Shown piece by piece: positions 36,456-46,059 of a stretch of 64,000 bases of DNA. Position 1 is the first letter of the stretch, and each line of letters starts with the position of its first letter. Source of the stretch: Aquimonas voraii (GTDB lineage Bacteria > Pseudomonadota > Gammaproteobacteria > Xanthomonadales > Xanthomonadaceae). The position numbers were made by a program, and so were the translations under genes. The notes under the pieces were generated by a model. That model was not told where the DNA came from. It was given only the letters and a program-made list of their open reading frames with translations, and did not search any database. The stretch lies in contig NZ_FNAG01000009.1 of assembly GCF_900101825.1 (NCBI RefSeq), positions 62,001 through 126,000 on the forward strand. Reading direction: 5' to 3'.

Positions 36456-39400
36456 TAGGCCGAATCCTCGCAGACCCCACGCGCGCTGGAAAGAGCGCGG
36501 GAGGCTGGCAGGTCGAGCTCGAAGCGCGCGCCTTCGCCGGGGCGGCCATCGGCGCGGATCTGGCCGCCGTGGCGTTCGACGATCTTGCGCACGATGGCGA
36601 GGCCGATGCCCGAGCCCTCGTACTCGCTGCGCCCGTGCAGGCGCTGGAAGGGCGCGAAGATGCGGTCCTGGTATTTGTTCTCGAAGCCGATGCCGTTGTC
36701 CTCGATCACCAGGTGTACGCGACCGCCGCGCTGGCTGGCCGACACCCGTACCCGCGGCGCACGGCCGGGGGCGGCGAACTTCAGCGCATTGCCGAGCAGG
36801 TTCTGCAGCAGCTGGCGCATCTGCGTCGGATCGGCTTCGACCTCGGGCAGCAGGCCGGCTTCGACCACCGCGCCACTGGCCTCGATGCGGCTTTCGAGGT
36901 CGGCCAGCACCTCAGCCAGCACCCGCGACAGCGGCACGCGCTGCGGCTGGTGGGCGTTGCGCGAGACCCGCGAGTAGGCCAGCAGGTCGTTGATCAGGGT
37001 CTGCATGCGTGCCGCCGCCGAGCGCATGCGCTGGATGTAGTCGGCCGAACGCTCGTCGAGACGGTCGGCGAGGTGCAGGCGCAGGCGGTCGCCGAAGGCC
37101 TGCACCTTGCGCAGCGGTTCCTGCAGGTCGTGCGAGGCGACGAAGGCGAAGTCCTGCAGTTCCTGGTTGCGCGACTCCAGATCGGCCAGCGCGGCCTGCA
37201 GCGCGGCCTGGGCACGCCGAGCCTCGCTGACGTCGGTGCGGATCAGGAATACGCCCACCGTGCTGCCGTCGACCTTGATCGGCAGGGTGGTGTTGACCGT
37301 GTCCACCGGGCGGCCCTCGGCATCCTCGCCCTGCAGCTCGAAGCGCTGGATGTCGCCCTGCGCAGCCAGCTGGATGCGCTGCTCGAACAGGGCACCGGCC
37401 TCGCCGCCCACGAAGTCGGTGAGCGGCCGGTGGAGCAGGCTCTCGCGGCTGTGGCCGCTGCTGGATTCCGCCGCCGCATTGCAGTCCTCGATGCGGCCGC
37501 TCGGATCGAGCGCGAACACGGCGTCTGGAACCAGGGTGAACAGCGAGCGCAGGCGCTGCCGGCTGTCCTCGATGTGGCGCCTTGCAGCAGCCGTCTTGAG
37601 CGCGATCGCCGCCACCGATACCGCCGAGTCGATCGCCTGCAGCAGCTCGCGTGGCGGGGTGCCCGGCTGACCCAGGTAACAGGAGAGCACGCCGCTGACG
37701 CGGGCGTCGGTGCTCTGCACGGGCGTGGCCACGATGCAGCGGATGCCCTCTTCGCGGCAGGCCGCGTGGACCCGCTCGAAGGCCGGATCGGCCAGCACGT
37801 CTTCGGCGATGACCCGCTCGCCACGTTCAGCCGCGAGCCGGCTCGGCGCCACCCCGGGAATGCCGCTCAAGCTGCGCATGATCTGTTGGAAGTCGGCGCC
37901 CAGAGAGGGGGCGGCAAGTCCCGTGGCGCCGCGGCTCAAATCCAGCCCGTAGGCAATCGCTACGCGCGTGTCGTGGGCGCTCTCCAGGTGCTGTGCCAGG
38001 GCGTTCAGGGTCTGCTCCAGCGGCAGGCCGGCAGCGATCCCGCGGAGCAGTTCGATCTTCTCCTGCTCGCGTTCCTGCGCTTCGCGCTGGCGGGTGATGT
38101 CCTGCATGGTGCCGAGTAGGTAGACCGGCCGCCCCTCGGCATCGCGGGCGATCTCGGCCTGGGTGTGCACCCACAGTTCGCGACCGTCGGGGTGGCAGAT
38201 GCGGTAGTCGATCTCGAACACCCGCGAGCCCTGAATTGCGTCGAGGAAGACCTCGCGCAGGCGCGGGCGGTCGTCGGGGTGCAGTCGGTCCTTGGCGCTT
38301 TCGACCTCGAGCGGGCCCTGCTCCATGCCGAGGATGCGCCGGCCCACTTCGGAGGCCTCGAAGTCGACGATCTCGCCGCCGAGGAAGTGCAGTTCCCAGG
38401 TGCCGAGGCCGGCCACCCGCTCCGCGCCCGCCAGCAGGGTGCGATTGCGGGACAGCGCGTCGAGCTGCTGCTGCAGGTCGGCGCGGGTGGCCTGCAGCGC
38501 CTCGATCAGATCGGCCCAGTCGCGGGCCAGGGCCAGGATCTGGCCAAACTGGTCCAGCACCTCGAGTTCGTCCAGGCCGAACTCGCCCTCGTTCGGGCAG
38601 GACAGCAGCAGGTGGCCGCCGGCGTGGCCGGCCGGCGAGCGCAGCGGCACGCTCAGCAGACCCGACAGCGGTAGCTCCAGTGCAGCCAGGCTGAGCTCGC
38701 CATAGGCCGTGTGCGCAAGCAGTTCGACCGTGCTCAGCCGGCGCGGGCCCGCGCCCACCAGCAGGCGGAGGAAGCCCAGGGTGGCGTTATCGACGCCGCG
38801 CGGCCAGGCGAAGCCCGGGCGCACATCGACCAGCATGTCGCGACCGGCCTCAAGGCTGTCGTCCGGCGCTTCGAGCAGCAGGGCCACGCCGGCATCGAAG
38901 GCGCGGCGCACCTCGGTCAGCAGCACCGGCACCAGGTCGGGGTCGCCGAGCTTCTGGCTGGCCAGCAGCGAGACCTGGTGCAGCGACTGCAGCTGTCGCG
39001 CCTGCCGCTCGGAGCGGGCGAGCGCGGCCTGCAGCTCCTGCGCCTGGCGCTTCTGCGCACTGATGTCCTGCAGGGTGCCGGAGATCGCGCGGATGCGGCC
39101 GCTGCTGTCGCGTTCGGCTCGCGCCAGGCTGAGCGCATCCACCCAGTGCCCGTCGCTGCGCTGCACGCGATGCTCGATCAACAGTTCGCGACCCTCGCTG
39201 AGCAGTGCGTCGAGGGCTGCCGACAGGGGCGCGCGCTGCACCGCCGGCACATGCTGCAGCAGAAGGTCGCGCGAGGGCGGCAGCTGGCCCGGTACGAGAC
39301 CGAGGACGCGGTAGAGCTCGTCGCTCCACAGCCAGCTGTCGCGGAACAGGTCATAGCGCCAGCTGCCGACCCGGGCCAGGCGCTGCGCGCCGCGCAGGGC

Positions 39401-41725
39401 GGCCTCGCTGGTCGCCAGCTCCTCGGCGCGCTGGCGCTGCTCGCCGATATCGCGCAGCAGCACCGCGAGCCCGTTGGGGTGGGCGAAGGCGCGCACTTCG
39501 AGCCAGGTCCGCGCCTGTGGATTGAAGGCCTCGAAGCGGGTTTCGGTGGTCTGCCCCAGTGCCCGAGCCAGTTCGACGACGCGGCCCTCGCCGGCCAGTT
39601 CGGGCCACAGCCCGGCGAGGCTCACGTTTGGCGGCAGCTCGCCCTCGCCCGAGAGCATGCGTGCCGCCTGCAGGTTGGCGAAGGACACCCGCAGGTCGCG
39701 GTCGAGAAAGAGGAAGCCGTCGCTGATGCTGGACAGGATCAGGCCGATCTCGTCGAGCGAGCGATCAAGCGCGGTTTCAGTGGCCTCGCGGGCTGCGACT
39801 TCGCGCTCCAGGCCGCGGGCGATCGATTCGGCGTTGCGCGCGCGCTGCTGGGCGACCAGGGCCAGGCGCAGCGCAGCGGCGAGGCTGCCGCCGAGCAGCA
39901 GACCCATCACCAGCACCAGCGAAGGCAGCCGCGAGCCCATCAGCTGGACCAGCCCGGGCTGCGGCGCCACGTGCAGGGTCCAGCCCTGGCCGAGGCCGGC
40001 GAGCGGGCGCTGGACGTCGCCGCCGTCGCGCAGGTCTTCGGCAACGCCGAGCACCGTCTGTCCATCCTGCGACAGCGCCACCGCGAACTGCCTCGGATCC
40101 GCCTGCAGGGCCGGTTCGAGCAGTCGCCCGGCGTCGACCAGCAAGCGCAGACGTTGGCCGGGCTGGCGGCCGGCGGCCGAGACGATCATCCACGTCGGCC
40201 GCCCCGCGCCGAGCAGGGGCGAGGCCTCGATCGGCCGCTCCTCCAGCAGCTGCAGGAACAGCGCACGCAGGCGACTCTCCTGCCGCTCAAGCTGTGCTGA
40301 CAGGGCGGGATCGCGCAGGCGCCAGCCGCTGCCGCGTGCGCCGGCGATGGCGATCACCGCGGGCTCGCTCTCCGCCAGCCCCAGCAGCGCTTCCTCGCCC
40401 AGGGTCGGTGCCAGCTGCAGGCTGCGGCTGAACTGGTCGAGACGCTGCTGCAGGCTGCCCTGCAACAGGTCCGCGACCGTCGCCGTGGCGCGCTCGATGC
40501 GCAGGGTGTTGTCGGGCAGCACGGCGCGCCAGCCGATCACCCCGAGCAGGACGGTCATGGTGCCCAAGGTCGCCGGCAGCCAGGCTGCCAGCGGTCGCTG
40601 CGCATCGCGACCGATGTCCGACAGCAGCACGAGGGCGAGGCCCAGCCCGAACTGGCCCAGCGAAGCCAGCGGCCCCAGCGCCTTGGCTTCGCCCCAGGGG
40701 TTCAGACGATCGGTCTCGAGCAGGAAGCCGAGCAGCCCGAGTGCGGCGATCAGCATCAGCAGCAGGCCGCTGGCCCAGGCCGCGGTGCGCCAGCCCAGTC
40801 GTCGCTGTCGACGCTGCAGGCTGAACAGGCCGACACAGGCCAGGGCCAGGGACAGGCCAGCGCTCAAGGGCAGCGGCGGCGCGATCGCCGCGGGACCCAG
40901 GTTGGGCGCGAGCCAGCCGGCGCCGGTGGCCAGGGACAGCGTGACCAAGGCGAGGAGCAAGCCGCCCGCCAGGCGCCTGCGCTCGCCGGCGATCGCAACC
41001 AGGCACAGCGCCGCCGCCCCGGCAGCGACGGGGCCCAGCAGGTCGAGCGTGATCATCGGCAAGCGCCCGCACAGGTCGACCCACGCAGCGGCGAGGGCAA
41101 AAGCCGTGGCCAGCCGCGCGCCCTCGCGCAGACCGGGCGCGCGCGGCAAGCCCCGCCGCAGCAGGGCGGAGCCGAGGCCGATCGAGGCACAGGCGAGCAG
41201 CAGGGGAAAGGCCCCGAGCGAGCCGCCGGCCGTGCGACCGCCCAGCACGCCCAGCGCGTCCAGCCCGCCCAGCAGCAGCACGGCACCGCCGCCCATGCTG
41301 AGCAGGCTCTGTCGGGCCGTGCTTGGCGAGCGGCCCATGCCGACCGCGGCCGCCAGCGAGGCTGCCGCCAGCAGGGCCAGCGGCGGCGACCAGGCCGTGC
41401 CGTTCAGCTGTTCCCAGGCAAGCACGAGCAGGCCGAGGCCGCCCACGGCCCAGGCCTGGGCAGCCATCAGTCCGCGCAGGTTTGGCAGCGGCCACAGCAC
41501 GGCCAGACAGGCGAGGATCGCCCAGGCGGCAGTGACCGCCGCACTCCACAGGCCGAGTCCGCCCGAGCCCAGCGACAGCATCAGAGCGAGGGCGCCGGCA
41601 GCAGCGGCCAGCAGCGCGGGCAGGCGTATCGGTGGTCGGGCTGTATCCAGGGGGATCCTCCGCGCAGGAGCGCCCAAGCTTACTGAACGCAGACCCGCGT
41701 GGACGCGTCGCGCGGCACGCGACAT
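36455..41725 (-). CDS. Very large membrane sensor histidine kinase with multiple PAS and GAF domains
   Basis: About 1756 residues. The N-terminal third holds roughly ten hydrophobic helices, then a region flanked by helices that is probably an extracytoplasmic sensor. Cytoplasmic part: a PAS domain (ISDGFLFLDRDLRVSFAN), further PAS domains with PAC-type ends, a GAF domain (LHQVSLLASQKLG), another PAS, a second GAF (CREEGIRCIVATPVQS), then a PAS (VPDAVFALDPSGRIEDCNAAA). The kinase core has His1532 in ASHDLQEPLRKV and ATPase motifs NLLGNALKFA, EDNGIGF and GSGIGLAIV. Start is uncertain: ATG 41725 is the best standard codon. A GGAGG lies 7 bases before a CTG at 41650. The open frame back to 41917 overlaps the divergent FIST gene and is not believed. 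Confidence 0.9.
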   Translation of the reverse strand: MSRAARRVHAGLRSVSLGAPARRIPLDTARPPIRLPALLAAAAGALALMLSLGSGGLGLWSAAVTAAWAILACLAVLWPLPNLRGLMAAQAWAVGGLGLLVLAWEQLNGTAWSPPLALLAAASLAAAVGMGRSPSTARQSLLSMGGGAVLLLGGLDALGVLGGRTAGGSLGAFPLLLACASIGLGSALLRRGLPRAPGLREGARLATAFALAAAWVDLCGRLPMITLDLLGPVAAGAAALCLVAIAGERRRLAGGLLLALVTLSLATGAGWLAPNLGPAAIAPPLPLSAGLSLALACVGLFSLQRRQRRLGWRTAAWASGLLLMLIAALGLLGFLLETDRLNPWGEAKALGPLASLGQFGLGLALVLLSDIGRDAQRPLAAWLPATLGTMTVLLGVIGWRAVLPDNTLRIERATATVADLLQGSLQQRLDQFSRSLQLAPTLGEEALLGLAESEPAVIAIAGARGSGWRLRDPALSAQLERQESRLRALFLQLLEERPIEASPLLGAGRPTWMIVSAAGRQPGQRLRLLVDAGRLLEPALQADPRQFAVALSQDGQTVLGVAEDLRDGGDVQRPLAGLGQGWTLHVAPQPGLVQLMGSRLPSLVLVMGLLLGGSLAAALRLALVAQQRARNAESIARGLEREVAAREATETALDRSLDEIGLILSSISDGFLFLDRDLRVSFANLQAARMLSGEGELPPNVSLAGLWPELAGEGRVVELARALGQTTETRFEAFNPQARTWLEVRAFAHPNGLAVLLRDIGEQRQRAEELATSEAALRGAQRLARVGSWRYDLFRDSWLWSDELYRVLGLVPGQLPPSRDLLLQHVPAVQRAPLSAALDALLSEGRELLIEHRVQRSDGHWVDALSLARAERDSSGRIRAISGTLQDISAQKRQAQELQAALARSERQARQLQSLHQVSLLASQKLGDPDLVPVLLTEVRRAFDAGVALLLEAPDDSLEAGRDMLVDVRPGFAWPRGVDNATLGFLRLLVGAGPRRLSTVELLAHTAYGELSLAALELPLSGLLSVPLRSPAGHAGGHLLLSCPNEGEFGLDELEVLDQFGQILALARDWADLIEALQATRADLQQQLDALSRNRTLLAGAERVAGLGTWELHFLGGEIVDFEASEVGRRILGMEQGPLEVESAKDRLHPDDRPRLREVFLDAIQGSRVFEIDYRICHPDGRELWVHTQAEIARDAEGRPVYLLGTMQDITRQREAQEREQEKIELLRGIAAGLPLEQTLNALAQHLESAHDTRVAIAYGLDLSRGATGLAAPSLGADFQQIMRSLSGIPGVAPSRLAAERGERVIAEDVLADPAFERVHAACREEGIRCIVATPVQSTDARVSGVLSCYLGQPGTPPRELLQAIDSAVSVAAIALKTAAARRHIEDSRQRLRSLFTLVPDAVFALDPSGRIEDCNAAAESSSGHSRESLLHRPLTDFVGGEAGALFEQRIQLAAQGDIQRFELQGEDAEGRPVDTVNTTLPIKVDGSTVGVFLIRTDVSEARRAQAALQAALADLESRNQELQDFAFVASHDLQEPLRKVQAFGDRLRLHLADRLDERSADYIQRMRSAAARMQTLINDLLAYSRVSRNAHQPQRVPLSRVLAEVLADLESRIEASGAVVEAGLLPEVEADPTQMRQLLQNLLGNALKFAAPGRAPRVRVSASQRGGRVHLVIEDNGIGFENKYQDRIFAPFQRLHGRSEYEGSGIGLAIVRKIVERHGGQIRADGRPGEGARFELDLPASRALSSARGVCEDSA

Positions 41726-41823
41726 GCACGTGACAGGTGCCCCCGCGCGCCGCTCACCCAGGCCGCGGCCCACCGATTCCCCCACAGGTGCCCCGTAACC
41801 GTGAAGACGCGAGGCGGACAGCG

Positions 41824-43041
41824 ATGACGGCGACGACGCGCGAGCGACCCGCGCCGGCACCTGCGCGCGCCAGCGCCGCCGGTTTTCCGTCGCCTGCGGG
41901 CGCGGCCGCCGAGCCACCGATCTCCAACGAGTGCCTGTTCAGCGCCCTGGGGGATCCGGTCGAGGCCGTGCATGCCCTGGTCGACGAACTGACGAAGCGC
42001 CGGCCCGGCCAGACCCCCTCGGCGGTGGTGTTCTTCTGCGACGGCCTCTACCCGCTGCAGGCACTGGCCGATGCGCTGGCGCAGCGCTTCCTCTGCCCGC
42101 TGCTGGGCTGCACCAGCGGTGGCCAGATCGGCCCCGACGGGTTCCGCCGCGGTGGCCTCTCCCTGCTCGCCTGCTACGGGCCGGGGCTCAGGCTCAGCAC
42201 CCATCTGATCGAACCCTTGAGCCAGGCCGAGCCTGCCGTCGAGCGGATCGCCCTTGCGCTGGCCGATCGGCCGCTGGCGCCCGGCTGGCGCCGCTTCGGC
42301 CTGCTGCTGGTGGACGGTCTGCACCAAGGCGAGGAGCGCCTGGCCCACGCCCTCTACCACGGACTCGGCGACGTACCCTTCATCGGTGGCTCGGCCTCGG
42401 ACGAGATGCGCTTCGAGCACACCCCGGTCTATTTCGATGGCCGCTTCCGCAGCAATGCGGCCGTGTTCGGCGTGTTCGAGACGCCCCAGCCCTTCGAGGC
42501 CTTCCGCGTACAGCACTTCGTGCCGCGCCGCGAGCGCCTGGTCATCACCGAGGCCGATCCCGAGCGTCGCCTGGTCATCCAGATCAACGGCCTGCCTGCC
42601 GCCGAGGTCTATGCACGCGCGCTGGGCGTGGCCGAATCGGCACTCAGCCCCGAGCTGCTGGAGGCGCATCCCCTGCTGCTGCGCGTCGGCGACGAGCTGG
42701 TGGTACGGGCGATCGGTCGGGTAACCCGGGCGCGTGCCCTGTTGTGCATGTCGGCCATCGAGACCGGTGTGCTCGTCGACGTCGGCGACGCCGGCGCTCC
42801 GTTGGAGGCGCTGCGCCGCGGTTTCGAGGCGGTCGAGGCGCGCATCGGCGAACCGGCGCTGGTGCTCGGCTGCGACTGCACGCTGCGACGACGCAAGGCC
42901 GAGCGCGACAACCAGCTTGGCGCGATCGGCGATTTCCTTGCCCAGCACCGCGTGTTCGGCTTTTCGACCCACGGTGAGCAGTTCAACGGGCTGCACATCA
43001 ACCAGACTTTCACCGCGATCGCCGTGGCGGCACATCCATGA
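41824..43041 (+). CDS. FIST domain sensor protein (NosP-like)
   Basis: A 405-residue cytoplasmic protein made of FIST N and FIST C domains: VVFFCDGLYPLQAL, LLGCTSGGQIGPDGF, FIGGSASDEM, and the C-terminal VLGCDCTLRR with VFGFSTHGEQFNGLHINQTF. FIST proteins next to histidine kinases include the haem-dependent nitric oxide sensor NosP, so ligand sensing for the kinase encoded immediately downstream is likely. Haem binding is not proven by sequence. It overlaps the kinase gene by four bases. Start at ATG 41824 with GAGG upstream, because the frame before it is out of family. Confidence 0.88.
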   Translation: MTATTRERPAPAPARASAAGFPSPAGAAAEPPISNECLFSALGDPVEAVHALVDELTKRRPGQTPSAVVFFCDGLYPLQALADALAQRFLCPLLGCTSGGQIGPDGFRRGGLSLLACYGPGLRLSTHLIEPLSQAEPAVERIALALADRPLAPGWRRFGLLLVDGLHQGEERLAHALYHGLGDVPFIGGSASDEMRFEHTPVYFDGRFRSNAAVFGVFETPQPFEAFRVQHFVPRRERLVITEADPERRLVIQINGLPAAEVYARALGVAESALSPELLEAHPLLLRVGDELVVRAIGRVTRARALLCMSAIETGVLVDVGDAGAPLEALRRGFEAVEARIGEPALVLGCDCTLRRRKAERDNQLGAIGDFLAQHRVFGFSTHGEQFNGLHINQTFTAIAVAAHP

Positions 43042-44156
43042 GTGTGAGCGACTCCCCTCTCCCCCTCGGCGCGGTCGATAGCGCGCACACGGACGACCCC
43101 GCCGAACTGAAGCGCATGTTGGCGGCCCGCGATCGCACCATCGAGGTGCTGATCAAGCGCCTGGAATCGCGCAGTGCCGACCCCTCGGCCTTCGCTCTGC
43201 TGGAGCAGAACATCGCGCTCGAAGCGGTGGTCTCGCGCAAGACCCGCGAGCTGGAGCGCGAGCGCCAGCAGCTGCAGCAGGCGCTGTCCGAGCTGCGCAG
43301 CACGCAGGCGCGCCTGCTGCAGTCGCAGAAGATGGAGGCGATCGGCCAGCTCGCCGCCGGCGTGGCGCACGAGATCAATACGCCGGTGCAGTACGTCAGC
43401 GACAACGTCAGCTTTCTGCGCTCGGGCTTCGAGACCCTGCTGCGGGTGGTCGACCAGTACCTGGCCCTGCTGGCCGAGGCGCGCCAGGCGCCGCTCGGCG
43501 CCGAGCGCCTCGACGCCGCCGAAGCGGCGCTCAAGGCGGCACGCATCGACTACCTGCGGCGCAACGTGCCCGATGCCTTCGACGAGTCGCAGGAGGGACT
43601 GCACCGGGTGTCGCACATCGTGATGGCGATGAAGCGCTTCTCGCATCCCTCTGGCGAGGACCAGGAGCCGGTCGAGCTCGGCGAGCTGATCGATACCACG
43701 GTGATGGTCGCGCGCAACGAATGGAAATATGTCGCCGACCTCGACACCGAGTTCGATCCCGAGCTGCCGCCCGTGCCCTGCTTCCGCGACGAGCTGAGCC
43801 AGGTGGTGCTGAACCTGATCGTCAATGCCTCACATGCCATCGGTGACATCGTGTTGAAGGACCCCGGCAGCAAGGGGCGCATCCGCATCAGCACCCGCCT
43901 TGCCGGCGACATGGCCGAGATCCGTGTGGCCGACACCGGCGGCGGCATTCCCGAGGCGATCCAGCGCTCGGTCTTCGATCCCTTCTTCACCACCAAGCCG
44001 GTCGGCAAGGGCACCGGCCAGGGTCTGTCGATGGCCTACGCCACCATCGTCGACAAGCACAAGGGCCGCATCCATTTCGAGACCGAGCCCGGGGTCGGCA
44101 CCACCTTCATCATCGGCCTGCCCCTGCGGCCGCAGACCAGCGGAGAGTCGGCATGA
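43038..44156 (+). CDS. Cytoplasmic histidine kinase
   Basis: A 372-residue kinase with no membrane helix and no recognisable sensor domain of its own. A coiled-coil (about 55-100) leads to His111 in [16 protein letters not shown]. ATPase motifs are [25 protein letters not shown] and [12 protein letters not shown]. The lack of a sensor and the overlap with the FIST gene suggest that FIST is its input. It resembles the kinase at 18353-19621 (GVAHEINNPIGYV). The next gene, a receiver-HDOD protein, overlaps it. Confidence 0.92.
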   Translation: MSVSDSPLPLGAVDSAHTDDPAELKRMLAARDRTIEVLIKRLESRSADPSAFALLEQNIALEAVVSRKTRELERERQQLQQALSELRSTQARLLQSQKMEAIGQLAAGVAHEINTPVQYVSDNVSFLRSGFETLLRVVDQYLALLAEARQAPLGAERLDAAEAALKAARIDYLRRNVPDAFDESQEGLHRVSHIVMAMKRFSHPSGEDQEPVELGELIDTTVMVARNEWKYVADLDTEFDPELPPVPCFRDELSQVVLNLIVNASHAIGDIVLKDPGSKGRIRISTRLAGDMAEIRVADTGGGIPEAIQRSVFDPFFTTKPVGKGTGQGLSMAYATIVDKHKGRIHFETEPGVGTTFIIGLPLRPQTSGESA

Positions 44157-45241
44157 GAGTGCTGTTCGTGGACGACGAGCGGCGCGTGCTGGTGGGCCTG
44201 GAACGCATGCTGTTCGGCCTCAACCGTGACTGGGAGATCTTGCTCGCCGACAGCGGCGAGGCTGCACTCGCCGAATTCGATCGCGGGCCGATCGACGTCG
44301 TGGTGACCGACATGCGGATGCCGGGCATGGACGGCGCCGAGCTGCTCAAGCGGGTGCAGCAGAAGTCGCCTTCGACCCTGCGCATGCTGCTGTCCGGCCA
44401 TACCGAGACGCAGGCCGCGATGCGCGCGCTCAACATCGCCCAGCAGTTCCTGTCCAAGCCCTGCGAGCCGCAGCTCCTGGTCGACACCATCGAAGGCGCA
44501 GTAGCCCTGCGCAAGCTGCTGGCCGATCCGGCCATTGGCGAGGTGGTGGGGCGCATGAAGCGCCTGCCAGCGGCGCCGCACGTGTTCGCCAAGCTCAACC
44601 AGGCCTTGCAGGATCCCAACTGCGATGCGCGGCAGATCGGCGCGATCCTCGCCGAGGATCCGGCGATGACGGCCAAGGTCCTGCACATGGCCAATTCGGC
44701 CTTCTTCCCCTCGACCGGGCGCGCGGTCACCGACCTCAAGACGGCGGTGTCGCGGATCGGCTCGACCATGATCCGCAACCTGGTGCTTGCGGCCGAAGTG
44801 TTCGGCCAGGAGGCCGGCGGCGTCGATGTCGAAGTGCTGCAGCGCCAGGCGCTGTTGACCTCGCTGATCGCCGCGCGCGTCGCTGCGGGGCGGCCCGATG
44901 CCGACCAGGCCGGTATCGCCGGCCTGCTGGCCAATGTGGGGCGTCTGCTGCCGCAGCCCGAGGGCGATGCGGCACAGCGCTTCGGGCACGCCGAACTCGG
45001 CGCCTATCTGCTCGGCGTGTGGGGCCTGCCCATGGCCATTGTCGAGGCGGTCGCCCACCACCGGCAGCCGCAGCGCGCCAGCCAGCGCGAGTTCGGTCTT
45101 GCTGGCGTTGTCCACGTTGCAGCCGCCCTGGCCACGGACGACGCGGTCGACCTGGACTACATCGAGCGCGTGCGCATGGCGGATCGACTGGACGACTGGC
45201 GCGACAAGGCCGGACGCATCCGGGAGAGCAGCAGTGACTGA
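44153..45241 (+). CDS. Response regulator with HDOD output domain
   Basis: A 362-residue protein. The receiver (residues 1-120) has Asp53 ([11 protein letters not shown]), SGHTE and FLSKPCEP. The C-terminal HDOD domain (about 140-330) has LPAAPHVFAKLNQAL, AEDPAMTAKVLHMANSAFF and VEAVAHHRQPQ. HDOD domains are HD-like folds without the catalytic His-Asp pair and act in signalling, often tied to c-di-GMP. It overlaps both neighbours, fixing its place in the FIST-kinase operon. Confidence 0.93.
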   Translation: MRVLFVDDERRVLVGLERMLFGLNRDWEILLADSGEAALAEFDRGPIDVVVTDMRMPGMDGAELLKRVQQKSPSTLRMLLSGHTETQAAMRALNIAQQFLSKPCEPQLLVDTIEGAVALRKLLADPAIGEVVGRMKRLPAAPHVFAKLNQALQDPNCDARQIGAILAEDPAMTAKVLHMANSAFFPSTGRAVTDLKTAVSRIGSTMIRNLVLAAEVFGQEAGGVDVEVLQRQALLTSLIAARVAAGRPDADQAGIAGLLANVGRLLPQPEGDAAQRFGHAELGAYLLGVWGLPMAIVEAVAHHRQPQRASQREFGLAGVVHVAAALATDDAVDLDYIERVRMADRLDDWRDKAGRIRESSSD

Positions 45242-45617
45242 GCGCCTGCCGCGGGTGCTGGCTGTCGACGACGAGCCGAACATCCTGCGTGCGCTCAACC
45301 GCAGCCTCTACGGTGCCGTCGAACTGGTGACCGCAGTCGGGCCGGAAGAGGGCCTGCGCACGCTCGAATCCGATCCGGCTTTCGATATCGTGCTGTCCGA
45401 CATGCGCATGCCGGGCATGGATGGGGTCGCCTTCCTGCAGTGCGTGGCCCAACGCTGGCCCGGCACGGTGCGCATCCTGCTGACCGGCATGGGCGATACC
45501 GGCAGCAGCGATGCCGCGCGCGCCAGCGGCGCGATTCACCGCGTCCTGGCCAAACCCTGCCCGGCGGATGAACTGAAGCTCGTCATCACCGAGGCCATGC
45601 GACGGGCGGGGGCGTGA
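45234..45617 (+). CDS. Single-domain response regulator
   Basis: A 127-residue receiver. Start GTG at 45234 overlaps the HDOD gene stop. Asp56 is in [12 protein letters not shown] and Lys107 in [11 protein letters not shown]. No output domain. Last gene of the operon; it may compete for phosphate from the kinase or act as a phosphate sink. Confidence 0.88.
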   Translation: MTERLPRVLAVDDEPNILRALNRSLYGAVELVTAVGPEEGLRTLESDPAFDIVLSDMRMPGMDGVAFLQCVAQRWPGTVRILLTGMGDTGSSDAARASGAIHRVLAKPCPADELKLVITEAMRRAGA

Positions 45618-45660
45618 AGCCGAGGCGGCGTCGGCACAGTCCGACCCCGCTACGCCTGGT

Positions 45661-45685
45661 CCCGAATCCCGAATCCCGAATCCCG
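45661..45685 (+). repeat. Short tandem repeat CCCGAAT
   Basis: Three perfect copies of CCCGAAT and a partial fourth, in the 73-base gap between two convergent genes. It belongs to the same sequence style as the 14-base array at 54891. Confidence 0.8.
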
Positions 45686-45690
45686 GTCGT

Positions 45691-45897
45691 TCAGGCATCC
45701 AGGTCCGGAATCAGCTCGCTCTCCAGCCGTGCGATCACGTCCTTGATCCGCAGCTTGCGCTTCTTCAGGCGCCGAAGCTGCAGCTCGTCCGTGCCCGGCG
45801 TCTGCCCAAGACGTTCGATAGCACTGTCGAGGTCGCGGTGTTCGAGCTTCAGCTCGGCCAACTGCCTCACCACCTCGGCGGTATCGCTCGACAGCAT
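45691..45897 (-). CDS. DUF465 (YdcH-like) small protein
   Basis: A 68-residue, charged, helical protein. It has the DUF465 pattern: [18 protein letters not shown], then [21 protein letters not shown]. The family's function is unknown. The ATG at 45897 fits the family length; the larger open frame on this strand is antisense to ttcA and not real. It is convergent with the receiver gene. Confidence 0.9.
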   Translation of the reverse strand: MLSSDTAEVVRQLAELKLEHRDLDSAIERLGQTPGTDELQLRRLKKRKLRIKDVIARLESELIPDLDA

Positions 45898-46059
45898 CGG
45901 AAACCCGGGGATCACGTGCGAAGGAAGGCTGAGCTTACCCACCCCCCGCGGCCGTGCAAGGGGCCGGGTGACGGCGGTTCGAGGCAATCCGGGGGCACTG
46001 CTAAACTGCGCGGCCGCCCCGCGCCCCTTGCCGGCGCCCGAACGCGTGATCGGAAGCCC

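Noticed and set aside
39474-41798. A 774-codon plus-strand frame opposite the giant kinase
   Set aside because: Low-complexity Arg/Ser/Ala composition, antisense to the kinase; treated as a GC artefact.
41726-41917. N-terminal extension of the giant kinase
   Set aside because: It would overlap the divergent FIST gene by about 90 bases and is Arg/Ala/Ser-rich with no homology-like pattern.
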